From NCBI GenBank assembly GCA_028865845.1, contig JAGWJK010000136.1, positions 1-8,648 of the forward strand: a stretch of DNA of 8,648 bases, written 5' to 3'. Below are positions 7,728 to 8,648 of this stretch, in pieces. The notes beneath the pieces were generated by a model. The model worked only from the letters and a program-made list of their open reading frames with translations, was not told the origin of the DNA and searched no databases. The stretch's first letter is position 1, and each line of letters begins with the position of its first letter. The stretch is from Rhizobiaceae bacterium (lineage in GTDB: Bacteria > Pseudomonadota > Alphaproteobacteria > Rhizobiales > Rhizobiaceae). A program made the translations under genes and the position numbers.

Positions 7728-7732
7728 AAGCG

Positions 7733-8000
7733 TTCGCTATCTCGGCTTTTAGCCGCTTAAACTTCACGCCCGCGTCGCTATCTTCTTCAGTACCGCCACC
7801 TTGATTTCATCAAGACCGGTTTCTACGCGTCCATTCCGTTCCTCGCGGGCTTCTCCGGAGTTCTGGTGTCTGACTTTATAGCCGCCTGGATGTTGTGGTC
7901 AGGCTATAGTCTCAGCGCATCTCAAAAAACGCCTGTGCTGACAGGGATCGGCCTTTCCGTCCTCACTACGGGAGCCCAGTTTGTCGACAGTCCCCCGCTT
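7733..8000 (+). pseudogene. Fragment of an MFS transporter, sugar-acid/anion:cation symporter type, decayed
   Basis: Translation from about 7779 gives YLLQYRHLDFIKTGFYASIP, then FLAGFSGVLVS and, further on, KTPVLTGIGLS and GAQFVDSPPL. This closely resembles the middle (around helices 7-9) of anion:cation symporter MFS proteins such as glucarate or galactonate carriers. Only about 90 of some 430 residues remain. The upstream part (FAISAFSRLNF from 7733) fits the same protein only in another frame, implying a frameshift near 7775, and a TAA at 7758 blocks the main frame. The conserved loop expected as SGFxxDxxxRRG reads SDFIAAWMLWSG, so the glycine, aspartate and arginines are lost, as expected of neutral decay. 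Similarity ends at about 8000, although the frame stays open to 8075. A short ORF call beginning at GTG 7866 is part of this relic, not a gene. Confidence 0.75.
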
Positions 8001-8071
8001 ACCCATGTTCGCGGAGAACAAGGGCAACCGCGAAGTCTTGTCAAATTTTCGACGCCTGCGACACCCGACAA

Positions 8072-8648
8072 CTAACTTGCCGCTCTCGACGCGTTGATCC
8101 GACGAATGTTGGTGATCGTGTCTGCGAGCGAACTGTCCACCAGCATAGCCATCTCCTGGAGCGCTCCTTCGGCATTTTGAGACGCGATTTTCTCAAACAC
8201 TTTGGCGTGGTCACCGACCGGATCATGGTCGTGTGTTAAGGTTGGGAGCATCACCTGCAACTTCACAGACCAGCGTAACGTCGTCTGGATCGCAGGCCAG
8301 AGCGACGCGACCGCCTCATTTCCGCAGTTGAGTAGGATATTCTTATGGAACTCGATGATGGCGTTCAGCCAGCCTCCTGTGCGGGGATTGATGCCGGCCA
8401 TTCTGGCAAGGGAGTCAGCGAGATCTGACAATTGCTGGTCGGTTCTCCGCCTCGCAAGGAGGGCAGCTGCGCTCGGCTCAACGATCTTTCGCAGTTCGAA
8501 AAGATTGTGAATAAACTCGTCGCTCGCTCCGAGTTCGAAATGCCAGGCCAGGATATCGGGGTCCAGAATTTGCCACTCGGATCGAGGGGAAATGCGCGTG
8601 CCGACCTTGGGAAGAGCGTTGATCAATCCCTTTGCCGCCAGTGTCCTG
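8072..8648 (-). CDS. GntR-family transcriptional regulator, FadR subfamily with FCD domain (5' end cut by window)
   Basis: This is a DNA-binding regulator expected to respond to a small metabolite, often an organic or sugar acid. The frame is open to the window edge: RTLAAKG precedes the first TTG at 8626 and continues into LINALPKVGTRISPRSEW, the recognisable end of a GntR winged-helix domain. The true start is therefore outside, and most of the helix-turn-helix is missing. 191 residues are visible. The segment LDPDILAWHF links to the FCD domain, which starts at about FELRKIVEPSAAALLARR. FCD landmarks include EFHKNIL (H101 in visible numbering) and DHAKVFEKI (H147). The aspartate usual four residues before the first histidine is isoleucine 97, and the last histidine position is leucine 169, so the usual metal site looks incomplete. 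It converges on the MFS relic, whose original gene it may have controlled. Confidence 0.9.
   Translation of the reverse strand, partial: RTLAAKGLINALPKVGTRISPRSEWQILDPDILAWHFELGASDEFIHNLFELRKIVEPSAAALLARRRTDQQLSDLADSLARMAGINPRTGGWLNAIIEFHKNILLNCGNEAVASLWPAIQTTLRWSVKLQVMLPTLTHDHDPVGDHAKVFEKIASQNAEGALQEMAMLVDSSLADTITNIRRINASRAAS

Larger units (their letters stand above)
7320..7732. other. Non-coding stretch after the operon
   Basis: I see no convincing gene here. It contains a probable terminator (7451-7482), a small hairpin ATGGC/GCCAT at 7413-7430, a 19-bp inverted repeat at 7533-7551 and a short direct repeat of GAGCGGCC at 7610-7617 and 7620-7627. On the minus strand, 7501-7533 loosely resembles the 3' end of a tRNA. 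A 55-codon ORF at 7637-7804 (begins MIKTATSLAEKGD) has no recognised family and no clear ribosome site, and it runs into the MFS relic. Confidence 0.5.

Noticed and set aside
7637..7804. A 55-codon ORF beginning MIKTATSLAEKGD
   Set aside because: It has no clear ribosome site and no recognised family, and its 3' part seems to be the out-of-frame upstream end of the MFS relic. It is mentioned in the non-coding entry instead of being called a gene.
7866..8075. A 69-codon ORF as a stand-alone hypothetical gene
   Set aside because: MFS similarity continues in the same frame upstream of its GTG, back to about 7779, so the GTG is internal to a pseudogene.
1..8648. CRISPR array, transposase, toxin-antitoxin, phage or defence genes
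   Set aside because: I saw no spaced direct repeats, no transposase or recombinase motifs, and no short overlapping toxin-antitoxin-like pair. The window is explained by transport, CoA activation, regulation and a pseudogene.

Overview
The window looks like DNA from an alphaproteobacterium of the Rhizobiales, probably a Rhizobium, Agrobacterium or Sinorhizobium relative. This rests on GC-rich coding sequence with strong third-position GC, tightly packed peptide-type ABC transporter genes, and a FadR/FCD-type GntR regulator beside a sugar-acid-type transporter relic. The assignment is from style and protein resemblance only; no database search was possible.

Bases 1-5115 hold a peptide/opine/nickel-type (Dpp/Opp family) ABC importer on the + strand. 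In order it has a permease cut by the window edge (1-714), a second permease (718-1611), two ATPases (1608-2423 and 2420-3487) and a periplasmic binding protein (3484-5115). Junctions are a 3-nt gap, two ATGA overlaps and a GTGA overlap, so the block is almost certainly one translationally coupled operon. The binding-protein gene comes last among the transporter genes.

After a 77-nt spacer, 5193-7319 encodes a fused NDP(ADP)-forming acyl-CoA synthetase: a CoA-binding Rossmann domain, a succinyl-CoA-ligase-like domain with a phospho-histidine motif, and a C-terminal ATP-grasp domain. The simplest reading is that the importer brings in a carboxylic acid, or a compound yielding one, and the synthetase turns it into its CoA thioester. 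The substrate cannot be read from the sequence. A 9-bp perfect hairpin followed by a short T run (7451-7482) probably ends the operon.

Bases 7320 to about 8071 contain no intact gene. They hold the terminator, several small inverted repeats, and a decayed fragment of a major facilitator superfamily transporter (about 7733-8000). That fragment carries a frameshift and has lost the residues of a conserved loop motif. The last gene, 8072-8648 on the minus strand, is the C-terminal part of a GntR-family regulator with an FCD ligand-binding domain; its DNA-binding domain lies mostly outside the window.

Most of the window is ordinary accessory metabolism. I found no phage, CRISPR, transposase or defence system. 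The points most worth a second look are the transporter-CoA ligase pairing, the binding protein's place in the operon, the altered EAA loop in the second permease, the MFS relic with its scarred surroundings, and the apparently altered metal site of the FCD regulator.
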